Assembly: GCA_964620045.1 (NCBI GenBank) | Contig: CAZUJL010000018.1 | Coordinates: 17,131-81,130, forward strand | Direction: 5' to 3' | Length of the DNA: 64,000 bases | Source of the DNA: VFKU01 sp964620045 | Lineage (GTDB): Bacteria > Hydrogenedentota > Hydrogenedentia > Hydrogenedentales > GCA-2746185 | In this document: piece after piece, positions 8,198 to 18,224 of the stretch | How the letters are laid out: every line of letters starts with the position of its first letter | Numbering within the stretch: position 1 is the stretch's first letter | The notes under the pieces: generated by a model | The model's input: the letters and a program-made list of their open reading frames with translations, nothing else | The model's database searches: none | What the model was told of the DNA's origin: nothing | Translations under genes and position numbers: made by a program

Positions 8198-9401
8198 AAT
8201 GAAAGCCGGCCGTTACATCCTCGCGGTACTTATCTTGGGCATCATTGTCCCGACGGGACTCATCTTCGCGGTCAACTATTCTGCTGATCCGTATCACGAG
8301 TGGCGATTCGCCCCCACGTATGCCAGCAACATTAATTTGGCATACGAAATGGGACTAGGCGGGCGGTTCACCAGGGCCTATCAGGTTCGTTTTTTCCGTC
8401 CGAAACATATCGTGCTTGGTTCGTCGCGTTGCAGCCTTGGTATAGAGGAGAACTACAAGGCATGGCCGGAAGGCCGCTGCTACAACCTCTCCGTATTCGG
8501 AGCCGGCATCGAAGAGTCTCTTGCCTTTTTACGACATGCCCAGGGCATCAGCAAGCTGGATACCGTTGTCCTCGGACTGGATCTATTTTCATTCAACCAA
8601 ACCAAGAAACCTTTGTTGCAGTATTACGAGGGAATCCTGAGCCACAACGATTACCGATTTGGTTGGCAGACTACACGCGTTCGTTCAACGGTGTCTGTGA
8701 ATACGCTTGCAGAATCATGCAGGCTCATTCGTTCTGACCAGCCGCCCACTGAAAATCGAGGCAAGTGGATGCCCACGCGGCCGCGGGCGTTCCGGGTAGG
8801 AGTAGGTCAGACTGTCGAAAGGTATTTCAGCCCCGACGAACTGCGATTTTCCTTCAAGGATTCTCAGGGCGGGTCGAGCTTCGAATCTTACCGTCAATTG
8901 CTCGCCTTCTGCCATGAAAACGGTATCAACCTGAAACTCTTCATTAGTCCGGAGCACGCCGTGCAGCAGGAGGTGATCGATGGATTTGGTTTGTGGGACG
9001 CATCCGAGATATGGAAGCGACAACTTGTCAAAATCAACGAGGAGACAGCCAAGCACTTCGGGAAGCCGCCGTATCCGCTGTGGGATTTTTCGGAATACAA
9101 TTTCATTACCACGGAGGCGGTTCCGCGAAGTGACGACCCGCAGGGGACGATGAATTATTTTTTCGATCCCAATCACTTCAAACCCGAAGTGGGCAATAGA
9201 ATTCTTGATTCGTTGCTCGGCGGGCCCTACACACCCGGATTCGGGACGCAGTTGACCTCGGATGCCGTTGAGGAACACTTGGCGCGAATTCGCAGGGATA
9301 GGGTAATTTGGCGCGAATCGCACCCTGAAGACTATGAAGAATTCTCGACTCTGGCAAAAAACGCACGGCCAAAAGGCGCAGTCGTCGATATCAGTTTCTA
9401 G
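8187..9401 (+). CDS. SGNH-like membrane-anchored protein, partner of MBOAT
   Basis: A 404-residue protein with an N-terminal membrane anchor (residues ~8-30). The pattern HIVLGSSRCSLGI at ~75 gives a GSS block and YFFDPNHF at ~325 supplies a DxxH pair, as in the AlgX/AlgJ and DltD-type proteins that finish polymer O-acetylation on the far side of the membrane. The first ATG overlaps the MBOAT stop; a second in-frame ATG at 8199 follows that stop directly and is also possible. The target polymer is not indicated. Confidence 0.75.
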   Translation: MFSKMKAGRYILAVLILGIIVPTGLIFAVNYSADPYHEWRFAPTYASNINLAYEMGLGGRFTRAYQVRFFRPKHIVLGSSRCSLGIEENYKAWPEGRCYNLSVFGAGIEESLAFLRHAQGISKLDTVVLGLDLFSFNQTKKPLLQYYEGILSHNDYRFGWQTTRVRSTVSVNTLAESCRLIRSDQPPTENRGKWMPTRPRAFRVGVGQTVERYFSPDELRFSFKDSQGGSSFESYRQLLAFCHENGINLKLFISPEHAVQQEVIDGFGLWDASEIWKRQLVKINEETAKHFGKPPYPLWDFSEYNFITTEAVPRSDDPQGTMNYFFDPNHFKPEVGNRILDSLLGGPYTPGFGTQLTSDAVEEHLARIRRDRVIWRESHPEDYEEFSTLAKNARPKGAVVDISF

Positions 9402-9571
9402 TCGCCGCGCCGATGGCGCCGACGTGCTGGGGTTTGCGGATTGAGACCAAGAAGGTCGATTTCAATATGTGTCTCGCAACCGCATAATTGGGGCCAATCC
9501 TTGAAGCCTTACTGAGCGTGTGTTAGGCTTCTCGAGCGGCTAAATGCTCGATTTCTTTCGGAGGCCGGATC

Positions 9572-11104
9572 GTGAGTCGGCGACAGCTAACACGTCGATC
9601 ATTTCTGAAAGCGAGCGCGATCTCGGCGGCCCTCGCGGCCTCTTCAGGCACGTCCTCGACCGAAACCAGCATACCGCCGGAAGGCATGAATCGCACGGAT
9701 TTGCCGACACCCAAAGCAGACGCATGTATTCTGGTCTGGCTGCCCGGCGGCGTTGCACAAAACGAAACATGGGACCCAAAACCATTTACGCCTTTTGAAC
9801 GGGGCATGAAAGCGAGTGCATTTCGGTCCACGTGTCGAAGTATTCCCACATCCGTGGACGGAATATTCCTTGGCGAGGGCCTGGAAGAAATGGCCTCGGT
9901 TATGCACTTAGGTACTGTGATTCGTAGCCTCTCAGAGCCCACGGAGATCGTCCCGGTACATACGGAATGTATTTACCAGATGCATACCGGATATAAATTC
10001 CCTTCTGGATTCAAGGCCCCGAGTCTAGGGGCGATACTCTCTCGCACCCTCGGACGCAGACACCCCGATGTCCCTGCTTATGTGGACATTGGACGTAGCT
10101 TGGAGTCGTCTCACACGGAAGACAAATTCTTGTCCATTGTGGTTGGCTCAGGATTTTATCCTCAGAAGTTTGGCCCCTTCGAGGTTGGCGACCCACTTAC
10201 AGGCGCACAGTTGCTTGAGCGACTTGCCGGCATGACAAAATCGGACATTCAGCGCCGCACGGAGTATCGGCGTACTTTGGCGGAATCGGGGCCATTGCAA
10301 TACAGCCACGAATCCGAACTTGCGCGCTATGTCGATATCGTTGATGAAGCAGTCGCTATCATGGATTCTCCCATACGCGATGCATTCGACTTTAGCGATG
10401 CAAAAAGCAAGGGAGAACTCTCGGCCTATGGATATCTGAACCCGCACGCCGACATGGCGAAAGAGGGGTTCATGTGTAAGATTGACGAGCGGGGAAATCG
10501 TTTCGAGGCAGGTTGTCTGCTTGCCCGCAGGCTCATCGAGTCTGGCGTACGATTTGTCGAAGTCGAATTTCCTTATCGTGGCTTTTGCGGTTTCGATACC
10601 CACCTTGGTGAAGGATCCATCTACCCTGGGCTTAAGAAGCGGGTGGACGTTCCAGTTTCACGACTGATTCGGGATCTGAAGGAACGCGGCCTGCTGCAGC
10701 GAACGCTGGTGGTGGTGGCGAGCGAATTTGGCCGAACGGTCTCGGGAGTGGACTCGGGAAATTCTAAGTTTTCACAACCCGATCACCTTTCGGCGGACGC
10801 CGCGAAATCTGCTGCGGAAAGCATCGTTTTTGATGAGCAGCATCTGTACGGATTTCACGCACATTTACGAACGTGGAGCGCGCTCTTCTTTGGTGGAGGC
10901 GTTCCCGAAGGCTTTGTCTACGGCAAAACCGCTGACGAACATCCGATGGTCGCGGTTGAAAATCCCGTGTCAATTTCGGATCTTCATGCCACGATTTTTC
11001 ATCTTCTCGGACTCAATCCGGATGTTTATTTCATGGACGGCACCCGGCCGGTCTATATCACAGACAATGGCGAAGGCCGGCCGATTCGCGCGGTTATTGG
11101 TTAA
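9572..11104 (+). CDS. DUF1501 protein with Tat signal
   Basis: A 510-residue exported protein starting at GTG, with GGAGG (9560-9564) spaced 7 bases upstream. A twin-arginine signal (RRSFLK, residues 8-13) opens the protein. LVWLPGGVAQNETWDPKP and the later SEFGRT are DUF1501 hallmarks; this family is related to the alkaline phosphatase/sulfatase fold. In Planctomycetota it is nearly always encoded beside a PSCyt1/DUF1549/DUF1553 protein, as here. The biochemical role of the pair has not been settled. Confidence 0.88.
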   Translation: MSRRQLTRRSFLKASAISAALAASSGTSSTETSIPPEGMNRTDLPTPKADACILVWLPGGVAQNETWDPKPFTPFERGMKASAFRSTCRSIPTSVDGIFLGEGLEEMASVMHLGTVIRSLSEPTEIVPVHTECIYQMHTGYKFPSGFKAPSLGAILSRTLGRRHPDVPAYVDIGRSLESSHTEDKFLSIVVGSGFYPQKFGPFEVGDPLTGAQLLERLAGMTKSDIQRRTEYRRTLAESGPLQYSHESELARYVDIVDEAVAIMDSPIRDAFDFSDAKSKGELSAYGYLNPHADMAKEGFMCKIDERGNRFEAGCLLARRLIESGVRFVEVEFPYRGFCGFDTHLGEGSIYPGLKKRVDVPVSRLIRDLKERGLLQRTLVVVASEFGRTVSGVDSGNSKFSQPDHLSADAAKSAAESIVFDEQHLYGFHAHLRTWSALFFGGGVPEGFVYGKTADEHPMVAVENPVSISDLHATIFHLLGLNPDVYFMDGTRPVYITDNGEGRPIRAVIG

Positions 11105-11139
11105 GGTGAGTAAATGGCTTCGGCCGGTAGTCTCGAATC

Positions 11140-13818
11140 ATGAGTTCGCTCTTCGATATATCGTCTATTCTTAGTGATCCCCAGCAGCTTCACGCGGCCT
11201 TGGTGCATTTGCCGATTGGCCTCACGGTGATCGGTGTTCCGTTGTTGCTCTGGGATCTATTGCGCAGGCCGCAATCGCTCACGTTGAACTCCATTCTATT
11301 GCTTCTGTATCTCGCCACTGCAGGGCTTGCCTACTGGGCCGTCCAGGTGGGGGAGCGAGCGTCAGCGGAATTGCCGAATTTTCTGCCGGCGGAGGTCTGG
11401 GATCAAGTCAACCGGCATGCCGATATCGCCGGGCGTGTATGGATTCTTGCGGCCGTGACCACGGTGACGTTGCTGCCCACGTTGTTGCAGAAACGAACTC
11501 GATTGCGGTTTGCCGCGCGAATGATCGCCTTGGTCATGGGCGTCACGACAATGCTTTGGACGCTGAGCGCCGGGCATGAAGGCGGAAAGCTGGTCTACGA
11601 GTATGGCGTAGGTACGCCGGCTCTCGAAATCGAAACGCATCGGGCCAATCCCGCCTCGGCGCCTCACGTCGATTCGGTTCAGGAAACCTCTCATCCGTCG
11701 TCGCGTTCAAAGCCGCTGACCTTTGCGACGGACGTTCAGCCGGTGTTCACCGCCTATTGCATTAGCTGCCATAACCCAACGGATGCCAAATCAGGCCTCG
11801 ACTTAACGTCGCTAGGCGGTTTGCTTAAAGGCGGGAAGAAGGCTGGTCCGGCTCTTCTCCTCGATTCCCCCGAGACGAGTCCATTCCTTCGATACGTGCA
11901 GGGGGAACTTCAGCCGCGAATGCCCAACGACGAGCCACCGTTGACGGCTGACAATATCGCAGTGCTCATTAACTGGGCGCGTGACTACGCGGCGAAGGAA
12001 ATCGGCGAAGGTCCTGCACTGGCAAGCTCCGAGCAAAGCGGCCCCGAAAAAAGTGGCGCTTCCGGACCGATGGCGCGCAATGCGTGGTCGCCGAGGGCAC
12101 TCGATATCCCTCCGGGACTGGATTCTCTATCACATACGATTGACCTGCGAACTAAAATTCGCTACGACCATCTGGCCAAAGCAAGCGGGGCCCCGCTAAT
12201 ACCACTCGAATCCGACGCGCCGGACCTGCACTTTGCCCTCGACACGCAAGAGCGGCTGAACCGGTATCAGCGCTACCGCCGGTTGTTGTTGGTCGAATCG
12301 CCGCCAGTGGTCCCGGTCGCCGACCCAAAACTCGAAAACCCCATCGATCAGTTCATTTACGAAAAGCTTCAGAAGGTCCATATTGCTGCGCCTGGCCTGG
12401 CAACAGATCGCGATCTGGTGCGGAGAGTTTTTTTGGACCTCTTGGGTGTTTACCCGGACTTTGACGATGTCGAACGTTTCGTGAATGACCCGAGCGAAGA
12501 AAAATTCACGAGATTGATCGACTCATTGCTTCAAAGGCGTTCCGACTACGCCGATAACTGGATTCCTCAATGGGCAGACGCGCTCTCAAGTGGCACCGAT
12601 GGAGGACTTCCGGAAAATATACCTAGAATTCGCAGTGATTTAAGAGATTGGCTGGCACAATCGTTCAGAGAGAATCGTCCTCTGGATGAAATGGTGCTGG
12701 ATCTGTTCAAAGCTGAACCCGACGCGCCAAAGGGCCGATACATACTTTCGGAAACTCGCGACGATTCTCTGATGACCGCTGCGGATATTGCGCAGGTATT
12801 TCTTGGAGAGGCAATGCGCTGCGCCTCCTGTCACAACCACTTCAAGAACGCGGATCTTACGCTCGCCCGAACGGTCGGCTTCGCCAGTTATTTCTCGAAG
12901 ACCGATCACGAACTCATTCGTTGCGGGAAATCCTCTGGACAGTTCATTGCCCCCAGACCGCCATTCGATCTGCCCGAGTTTAACGAAGATGCATCGGGTT
13001 CATTGAAGGAGCGGAAGGAGATTGCGGGGCTGTGGCTCGTCGATCCCACGAATGAACGATTCGCGCAGGTGATGGTAAATCGAATTTGGAAACGCTACTT
13101 CGGGGTTGGGCTTTATGAGCCCGCTGACGATTGGAGTAGCGCGGTCAAGGCCAGCCATCCCGAGTTGTTGCGTTGGCTCGCGGACGATTTTAGGATCAGC
13201 GGCTACAATGTTGAACGAATCGTAAGATTGATATTGACGAGTCGAACTTACCAGCATACATTCAATAGTAACCGCGCGACTAAATTTGACAGCGAAACTC
13301 CCGATGCTCCGCGCTATTTCGAGTCGCCGGGCGTACGCAGGCTCACCGCTGAGCAATACTGGGATTCCGTACACAAGACCCTGGGTTTCGAGTGGAACGA
13401 TAAAAACCGAACTATTCGAATCGACGATCCGGGCGCCCAGGCGATTGCCTATGCCATGGGCAAATCCTTAGTGCGATCCGAAGCGCAAACAGAGCGTCGT
13501 GACGACGCATCTGCTAATCAGGCACTCCTGATGTTAAATGACACGACATTCAATGGCCTCATCGCCAGCAGTCCGGCGATTGCAGCAATCGTCAACAACT
13601 TCCAGAAACAGGACGAGCCTGGCGCTACCCTGCGCGCGCTCTATCATCAAATTCTCTCGCGGGACCCCAGCGACAATGAACTACGGACCGCCGAACGCTA
13701 TTTCGCGGGCATGAAAGCGTCCGCAGACCAGGCCCAAATACCGCCACTGAAGCAAGCATTCGTGCAAGATACTTGCTGGGCACTGCTCACCAGCCCCGAG
13801 TTTCTCTTCGTACCTTAG
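11140..13818 (+). CDS. DUF2231 / PSCyt1 cytochrome / DUF1549-DUF1553 protein
   Basis: An 892-residue multidomain protein. Residues ~10-155 contain four hydrophobic segments (LVHLPIGLTVIGVPLLLWDLL...) of DUF2231 type. A c-type haem site CISCH lies at 207-211 within a planctomycete cytochrome domain (FTAYCISCHNPTDAKSGLDL). DUF1549 follows from ~390 (NPIDQFIYEKL) and includes a second CxxCH, CASCHNH, starting at C561. DUF1553 is in the C-terminal part (VNRIWKRYFGVGLYEPADDW, HPELLRWLADDF). It is presumably membrane-anchored with haem facing the periplasm and works with the DUF1501 protein 36 bases upstream. Confidence 0.88.
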   Translation: MSSLFDISSILSDPQQLHAALVHLPIGLTVIGVPLLLWDLLRRPQSLTLNSILLLLYLATAGLAYWAVQVGERASAELPNFLPAEVWDQVNRHADIAGRVWILAAVTTVTLLPTLLQKRTRLRFAARMIALVMGVTTMLWTLSAGHEGGKLVYEYGVGTPALEIETHRANPASAPHVDSVQETSHPSSRSKPLTFATDVQPVFTAYCISCHNPTDAKSGLDLTSLGGLLKGGKKAGPALLLDSPETSPFLRYVQGELQPRMPNDEPPLTADNIAVLINWARDYAAKEIGEGPALASSEQSGPEKSGASGPMARNAWSPRALDIPPGLDSLSHTIDLRTKIRYDHLAKASGAPLIPLESDAPDLHFALDTQERLNRYQRYRRLLLVESPPVVPVADPKLENPIDQFIYEKLQKVHIAAPGLATDRDLVRRVFLDLLGVYPDFDDVERFVNDPSEEKFTRLIDSLLQRRSDYADNWIPQWADALSSGTDGGLPENIPRIRSDLRDWLAQSFRENRPLDEMVLDLFKAEPDAPKGRYILSETRDDSLMTAADIAQVFLGEAMRCASCHNHFKNADLTLARTVGFASYFSKTDHELIRCGKSSGQFIAPRPPFDLPEFNEDASGSLKERKEIAGLWLVDPTNERFAQVMVNRIWKRYFGVGLYEPADDWSSAVKASHPELLRWLADDFRISGYNVERIVRLILTSRTYQHTFNSNRATKFDSETPDAPRYFESPGVRRLTAEQYWDSVHKTLGFEWNDKNRTIRIDDPGAQAIAYAMGKSLVRSEAQTERRDDASANQALLMLNDTTFNGLIASSPAIAAIVNNFQKQDEPGATLRALYHQILSRDPSDNELRTAERYFAGMKASADQAQIPPLKQAFVQDTCWALLTSPEFLFVP

Positions 13819-14062
13819 TCCGCCGATCCCTAGATGCGAAATGTGCGGGCTGCGGTATGCGTTTCCCGTTCGACCTGAAATTCTCTTGTCACCACTACGG
13901 GCTTGGAATACACTTATGCGTGGTCGTGGCATTACGCGGATTGCTGTATCACACCAGCGCGTAAACTATGAATATACGCGCGGTGAGGGTGCGCTGCGGG
14001 CGTCTTGGATGATTTGCCGCTTCATGGGCGTCCTGTCCGCGAACCGATAGGAGTTCCGATCC

Positions 14063-15757
14063 GTGGCGTTGTTGGACGTCTACACCGGCGCATGGACGGA
14101 GGCCGAGGCGAGTCATTTGCTTCGGCGCGCGGGATTCGGCGGATCGAAGGCCAATCGTCAGGCACTCGCCGGCATGACGATGGCGAACGCCGTCGCGAGT
14201 CTGGTCAACATCGCCCAGACGGACCCCTACCTCGACGGCCCCGCGATCGGCGGCGGCGCGTACCACGGCGCGCCTTTCGCCAACTTGCCGCTGGCGCCGC
14301 CTGCTCCCAATGATCCGAACGTACTCGCGTTGCAGGATTTGTTCGAAATTCGAAACGCCTTGGTGGGGCCGTGGTTCCGCGGCAACATCTTTTATCGCAT
14401 GCGCTACAGCTCGCAACCGTTTCAAGAGCAACTCGCGCTCTTTTTCCACGACCACGCCCCGAGCGGCATTGGCAAAGTCCAGGACAACATCACCACCGAC
14501 GTGAACAACGGCAACGACGGTGACCCGGGCGGAAATCTGCCCCCGGGCGAGACCCAGCTCTGCACGACGGGCACGTTGGCTTATGATCCGCTTCGCCAGC
14601 ACAAGATCGCCATCAGCGCGATTCGCAACCAAATCGACATGTATCGGCGGAAAGGCGTCGACAGTTTCCAGGACCTGCTGCTCTCGATCGTGCGCGATCC
14701 GGCGATGCTGGGCTACTTGGACAATTTCCTCAACGTCCGCGGCAAACCGCAGGAAAATCTGGCGCGCGAGCTGATGGAACTGTTCTCGCTCGGTGTGGGG
14801 AACTACAGCGAGCTCGATATCTTCCAGGTTGCGAAGTGTCTCACAGGCGAGAGCTTTCCGAATTTCAATTGTGAGCAAAATTTCGACACGACCAGCGGCT
14901 TCATCAACTCAATCCACGAGCCCGGCACCAAGACGGTCTTCGGCGTATCCGTTCCATTTAGCAATACCGGCCAGGAAACCGTCAGCGTGGTCAACCTGAT
15001 CGCGACGAAAAATGCTGGGCTGGCCGCGCCCTACAACACAGTCCCGCGCATGGCGGTGTACATGGCGTGGAAATTCGCAACGTGGTTCGTCAACCACGAC
15101 ATCGCGCTGAACCCGCCGGCGCCAATCGTGCTCGAACTGGCCCAGTACCTCGCAGGCAACGACGGCGGGGTGTACCCGAATCGGCGCTATGCCTACGACG
15201 TCAAGGCGACGCTCGGCCGATTGTTTCGGTCGCAGTTCTTCTACGACGCATCCAACCGTTTCGCGATGTACAAGACGCCGCCCGATTTCATCGTCGGCGC
15301 GCTCAAGTCGTTGGAGGCGGCGGATTTCATGTCGTCCGACGGCATCGGCCGGGGAACGATCGCGCGCGCCAGCGAACGCATGGGCATGCACGTGGCCGAG
15401 CCGCCGGACGTTTCTGGCTGGCTACAAGGCAAACAATGGCTCGGTTCGTCCGCCCTCGTCGCGCGCTACAACTTCGCGAACCAAATCGGCCAGATCGTGC
15501 TGCAACAGTATCCCGACAGCCAGGCGTGGGTCGATGCGCTTCCGGTGACCGTGAACGATCACGCGGGTATGGTGGCCCTGCTCAGCGATCGGCTGCTGCA
15601 CAAGCCGGCAACTGTGGACGAGGGGACCACGCTGACGCAATTCCTCAACACGTTGCCGGTGGCGGATCTGGGTGGCAACACCGTGTTGATCAAGCGGCGG
15701 AAAATTGGCGCGCTGGTCCATCTGATCATGACGATGCCGGCGTTTCAGCTTAAGTAG
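14063..15757 (+). CDS. DUF1800 family protein
   Basis: A 564-residue protein from a GTG start with AGGAG upstream. It opens with WTEAEASHLLRRAGFGG, the family N-terminal signature, and contains NLARELMELFSLGVGNYSELDIFQVAK, the most conserved block of DUF1800 (COG5267). No convincing signal peptide is seen. A DUF1501 protein follows 15 bases downstream, the usual genomic partner; the family's function is unknown. Confidence 0.9.
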   Translation: MALLDVYTGAWTEAEASHLLRRAGFGGSKANRQALAGMTMANAVASLVNIAQTDPYLDGPAIGGGAYHGAPFANLPLAPPAPNDPNVLALQDLFEIRNALVGPWFRGNIFYRMRYSSQPFQEQLALFFHDHAPSGIGKVQDNITTDVNNGNDGDPGGNLPPGETQLCTTGTLAYDPLRQHKIAISAIRNQIDMYRRKGVDSFQDLLLSIVRDPAMLGYLDNFLNVRGKPQENLARELMELFSLGVGNYSELDIFQVAKCLTGESFPNFNCEQNFDTTSGFINSIHEPGTKTVFGVSVPFSNTGQETVSVVNLIATKNAGLAAPYNTVPRMAVYMAWKFATWFVNHDIALNPPAPIVLELAQYLAGNDGGVYPNRRYAYDVKATLGRLFRSQFFYDASNRFAMYKTPPDFIVGALKSLEAADFMSSDGIGRGTIARASERMGMHVAEPPDVSGWLQGKQWLGSSALVARYNFANQIGQIVLQQYPDSQAWVDALPVTVNDHAGMVALLSDRLLHKPATVDEGTTLTQFLNTLPVADLGGNTVLIKRRKIGALVHLIMTMPAFQLK

Positions 15758-15772
15758 TCACAGGAGCGGCTC

Positions 15773-17371
15773 ATGGAAACAACGCGACGCGACTTTCTGA
15801 AGGCGAGCCTGTCGAGCCTGGCCTATTTCAGCACCGTCTCGACCGTGCCGATGTGGGTCGCGAAATCCGCGCACGCGGCCTGCATCAACGGTATCCCCGA
15901 CGACCGGATTCTCGTGATCTACCAGATGGGCGGCGGAAACGACGCGCTGAATACAGTCATCCCGTACACAGATCCAAAATACTTCCAGACGGAAGGCGCG
16001 GGCGGCCTGCGGCCCAACTTGCGCATTCTGAACGGACTTCAACTCGGAGACGGCCTCAATGCCTTGCATCCAAAATGGGTGAGGCTGAAAGATTGGTACG
16101 ACTCCGGCCGCATGGCGGTGATTCAAAACGTCGGCTATCCCAACCCGAGCCTCTCGCATTTTACGGGCACCGACCTGTGGGAGCTGGGCCTGTCGCCGTC
16201 GAGTTCGCTCTCGACTTCGCAGGGGTGGCTGTCGCGGTTCTTTGATAACCAGTGCAACGGGGGGCCGCCATCGAGCATCGAGCCGCTGATGATGATGGCG
16301 AACGGCATCTCGAAACTGCCGCTCGCGCTTTCCGGCAGCATCGACTATTTCCCGCCCGCCGTGGAGGCGTTTGACTCATACCAGATCCAGGCGCCCTCGC
16401 CCGCGGCCTACGGCAATCACATTCGCAATTACATCAATGCGCTCAATGACCTGAATGTTCCGGTCAGTTCGAATCTGGATTTCATCCAGCGCGCATCGAA
16501 TCTAACGCAGGCCTCGATCGACGACATGGCGATCGCGGGCGCAGTGCCGCTGATCAATGCGTATCCCGGATTTGGCCCGCAGAGCCTGCCCATTTACAGC
16601 CCGACCCTCGGCCCGGGCCTCGAAATGGTCTCGAAAATCATCCGCGCCGGCGAGTTCAACACCAAGGTCTTCTTCGTGCACCAGACCGGATTCGACACGC
16701 ACGCGAACCAATTCGGCTTGAACGGTGGCACGCCCGATCCCGTCAATCTCGGCGCGCATCCGCAGCTTCTGAATGAGGCCGACGCGGCAATCGATGCCTT
16801 CCTGAAAGACATGGAGGCCAGCGGCAACCTTGATCGCGTCGTCTTGTTGTCGTTCTCCGAATTCGGCCGTCGCCCGCAGGAGAACGGCAGCCGCGGCACT
16901 GACCACGGTACCGCGAGCTGCGTGTTCGCCTTCGGCGGCAAGGGCGTGATCGGTGGCATCTACGGCGGGCAGCCGGATCTCGTGAATCTGCTCGCGGGAA
17001 ACCAGGGTGGCAACCTGCGGCATCAGATCGATTTCCGCGCCGTCTATTCGGTCATCCTGCGCGACTGGCTCGGCGCCGATCCCGAACAGATCTTCGGCGC
17101 AACGGATTTCCACAACCCCGCATACGGCATCGACACCGGAATGAATACTATCCGGTTCATCGACGAGAACGCCGGCGTCAATCTCAACACCGTGTGGGTG
17201 GACAAAAACTACAGCGGCTACGAGAGCGGTTCGTATGACCGGCCGTTCCGGCAGGTGTCCGCCGCGGCGAACAAGGCGACCACGGGTGGAATTGTTAAAC
17301 TGAAGACCGGCAGCACCACCATCAACACGTCGCAAACCATCTCGAAGCGCGTCCGCATCGAGCGGGAGTAG
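15773..17371 (+). CDS. DUF1501 protein with Tat signal (second copy)
   Basis: A 532-residue exported protein with AGGAG 6 bases before the ATG. The twin-arginine signal is TTRRDFLKASLSS, with a cleavage-like AHA about 35 residues in. QMGGGNDALNTVIPY, TGFDTHANQ and SEFGRRPQENGSRGTDHGTA are the family metal/phosphatase-fold motifs. It belongs to the DUF1800-linked branch, unlike the 9.6-kb copy that is linked to PSCyt/DUF1553. The C-terminal ~60 residues (VDKNYSGYESGSYDRPF...) resemble the start of a right-handed beta-helix repeat. Confidence 0.88.
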   Translation: METTRRDFLKASLSSLAYFSTVSTVPMWVAKSAHAACINGIPDDRILVIYQMGGGNDALNTVIPYTDPKYFQTEGAGGLRPNLRILNGLQLGDGLNALHPKWVRLKDWYDSGRMAVIQNVGYPNPSLSHFTGTDLWELGLSPSSSLSTSQGWLSRFFDNQCNGGPPSSIEPLMMMANGISKLPLALSGSIDYFPPAVEAFDSYQIQAPSPAAYGNHIRNYINALNDLNVPVSSNLDFIQRASNLTQASIDDMAIAGAVPLINAYPGFGPQSLPIYSPTLGPGLEMVSKIIRAGEFNTKVFFVHQTGFDTHANQFGLNGGTPDPVNLGAHPQLLNEADAAIDAFLKDMEASGNLDRVVLLSFSEFGRRPQENGSRGTDHGTASCVFAFGGKGVIGGIYGGQPDLVNLLAGNQGGNLRHQIDFRAVYSVILRDWLGADPEQIFGATDFHNPAYGIDTGMNTIRFIDENAGVNLNTVWVDKNYSGYESGSYDRPFRQVSAAANKATTGGIVKLKTGSTTINTSQTISKRVRIERE

Positions 17372-17375
17372 GCAC

Positions 17376-18200
17376 TTGGTAGTACGATCACGGGCTGTGC
17401 GCGGCGCGATCGCGACCGTTGCCCTCATCTTCGCGTCGCCCGCAATGGCGCAGTCACAACTCTTCACCTTCGAGCAAGACGTGGCGGGCTACACCGGTTT
17501 CGCCGACACCACCATTTTTTCCGAATCCGACAACAGCGGCGGCGGCACGGACGGTATCTTCTCCGGAACGATCAACCAGTTGACCTTTGACGGCCAGAAA
17601 CAGCACCGCCGGGCATTGATCAAACTCGACCTCACATCGATTCCCGCGGGATGGATCATCGAAAACGTCTCGCTGCAAATGACCGTGGCGATGTCCGGCG
17701 GCAATTTCGGCGATATTGATTACTCGCTGCATCGCGTGACGGCGGCCTGGGGCGAAGGCAGCGTGGTGGGGCCGTCGGGGGGAGGATACGGCGCCGCCGC
17801 CGATCCCGGCGACGCCACGTGGTTGTCGAGTCAGTTCGGGGCGAGCGCGTGGAATACACCCGGCGGCGATTTCGCGGCGACGCCTTCGGCCACGACCGCC
17901 GTAGGCGTGGCGAACACCGACGCGGTGTGGTCCGACCCGGGACTGATCGCCGACGTGCAGCTCTGGGTCAACGCGCCCAGTGCGAACAACGGGTGGCTGG
18001 TGCTAAGCAGTCTTGAAGGTACGCAGCAACGCATCAAGCGGTTTCATTCATCCGAAGCCGTGCAGTTTCGTCCCGTTCTCACCGTGCTCGCGCAGCCCGC
18101 CCCCGCGTTGGGCGATTCCACGGCCCTCGTGCCGCTGCTATTCCTCGCGCTCACACTCGCTTCGCTCGCGATGCTCCGCAGGGTGCATACTACGCGCTGA
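17376..18200 (+). CDS. Secreted DNRLRE-domain protein with C-terminal hydrophobic anchor
   Basis: A 274-residue protein that starts at TTG with GGAG 7 bases upstream and only 4 bases after the DUF1501 stop. It has a signal peptide ending near SPAMAQ. The body has the DNRLRE-type pattern: DTTIFSESDNSGGGTDGIFSG, RRALIKLDLTSIPAG, then WGEGS and a final RIKRFHSSEA. The C-terminus is a short hydrophobic segment (LVPLLFLALTLASLAMLRR) and a basic tail, the layout of bacterial C-terminal sorting signals. Two further copies lie at 21.2-22.7 kb. Confidence 0.75.
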   Translation: MVVRSRAVRGAIATVALIFASPAMAQSQLFTFEQDVAGYTGFADTTIFSESDNSGGGTDGIFSGTINQLTFDGQKQHRRALIKLDLTSIPAGWIIENVSLQMTVAMSGGNFGDIDYSLHRVTAAWGEGSVVGPSGGGYGAAADPGDATWLSSQFGASAWNTPGGDFAATPSATTAVGVANTDAVWSDPGLIADVQLWVNAPSANNGWLVLSSLEGTQQRIKRFHSSEAVQFRPVLTVLAQPAPALGDSTALVPLLFLALTLASLAMLRRVHTTR

Positions 18201-18224
18201 CGTATGCAGCGGGGGGCATGAAAC

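Noticed and set aside
13819..14062. Possible attachment site or end of an island after the PSCyt gene
   Set aside because: No copy of the tRNA-Ser 3' end and no integrase was found in these 244 bases. Nothing else was recognised there.
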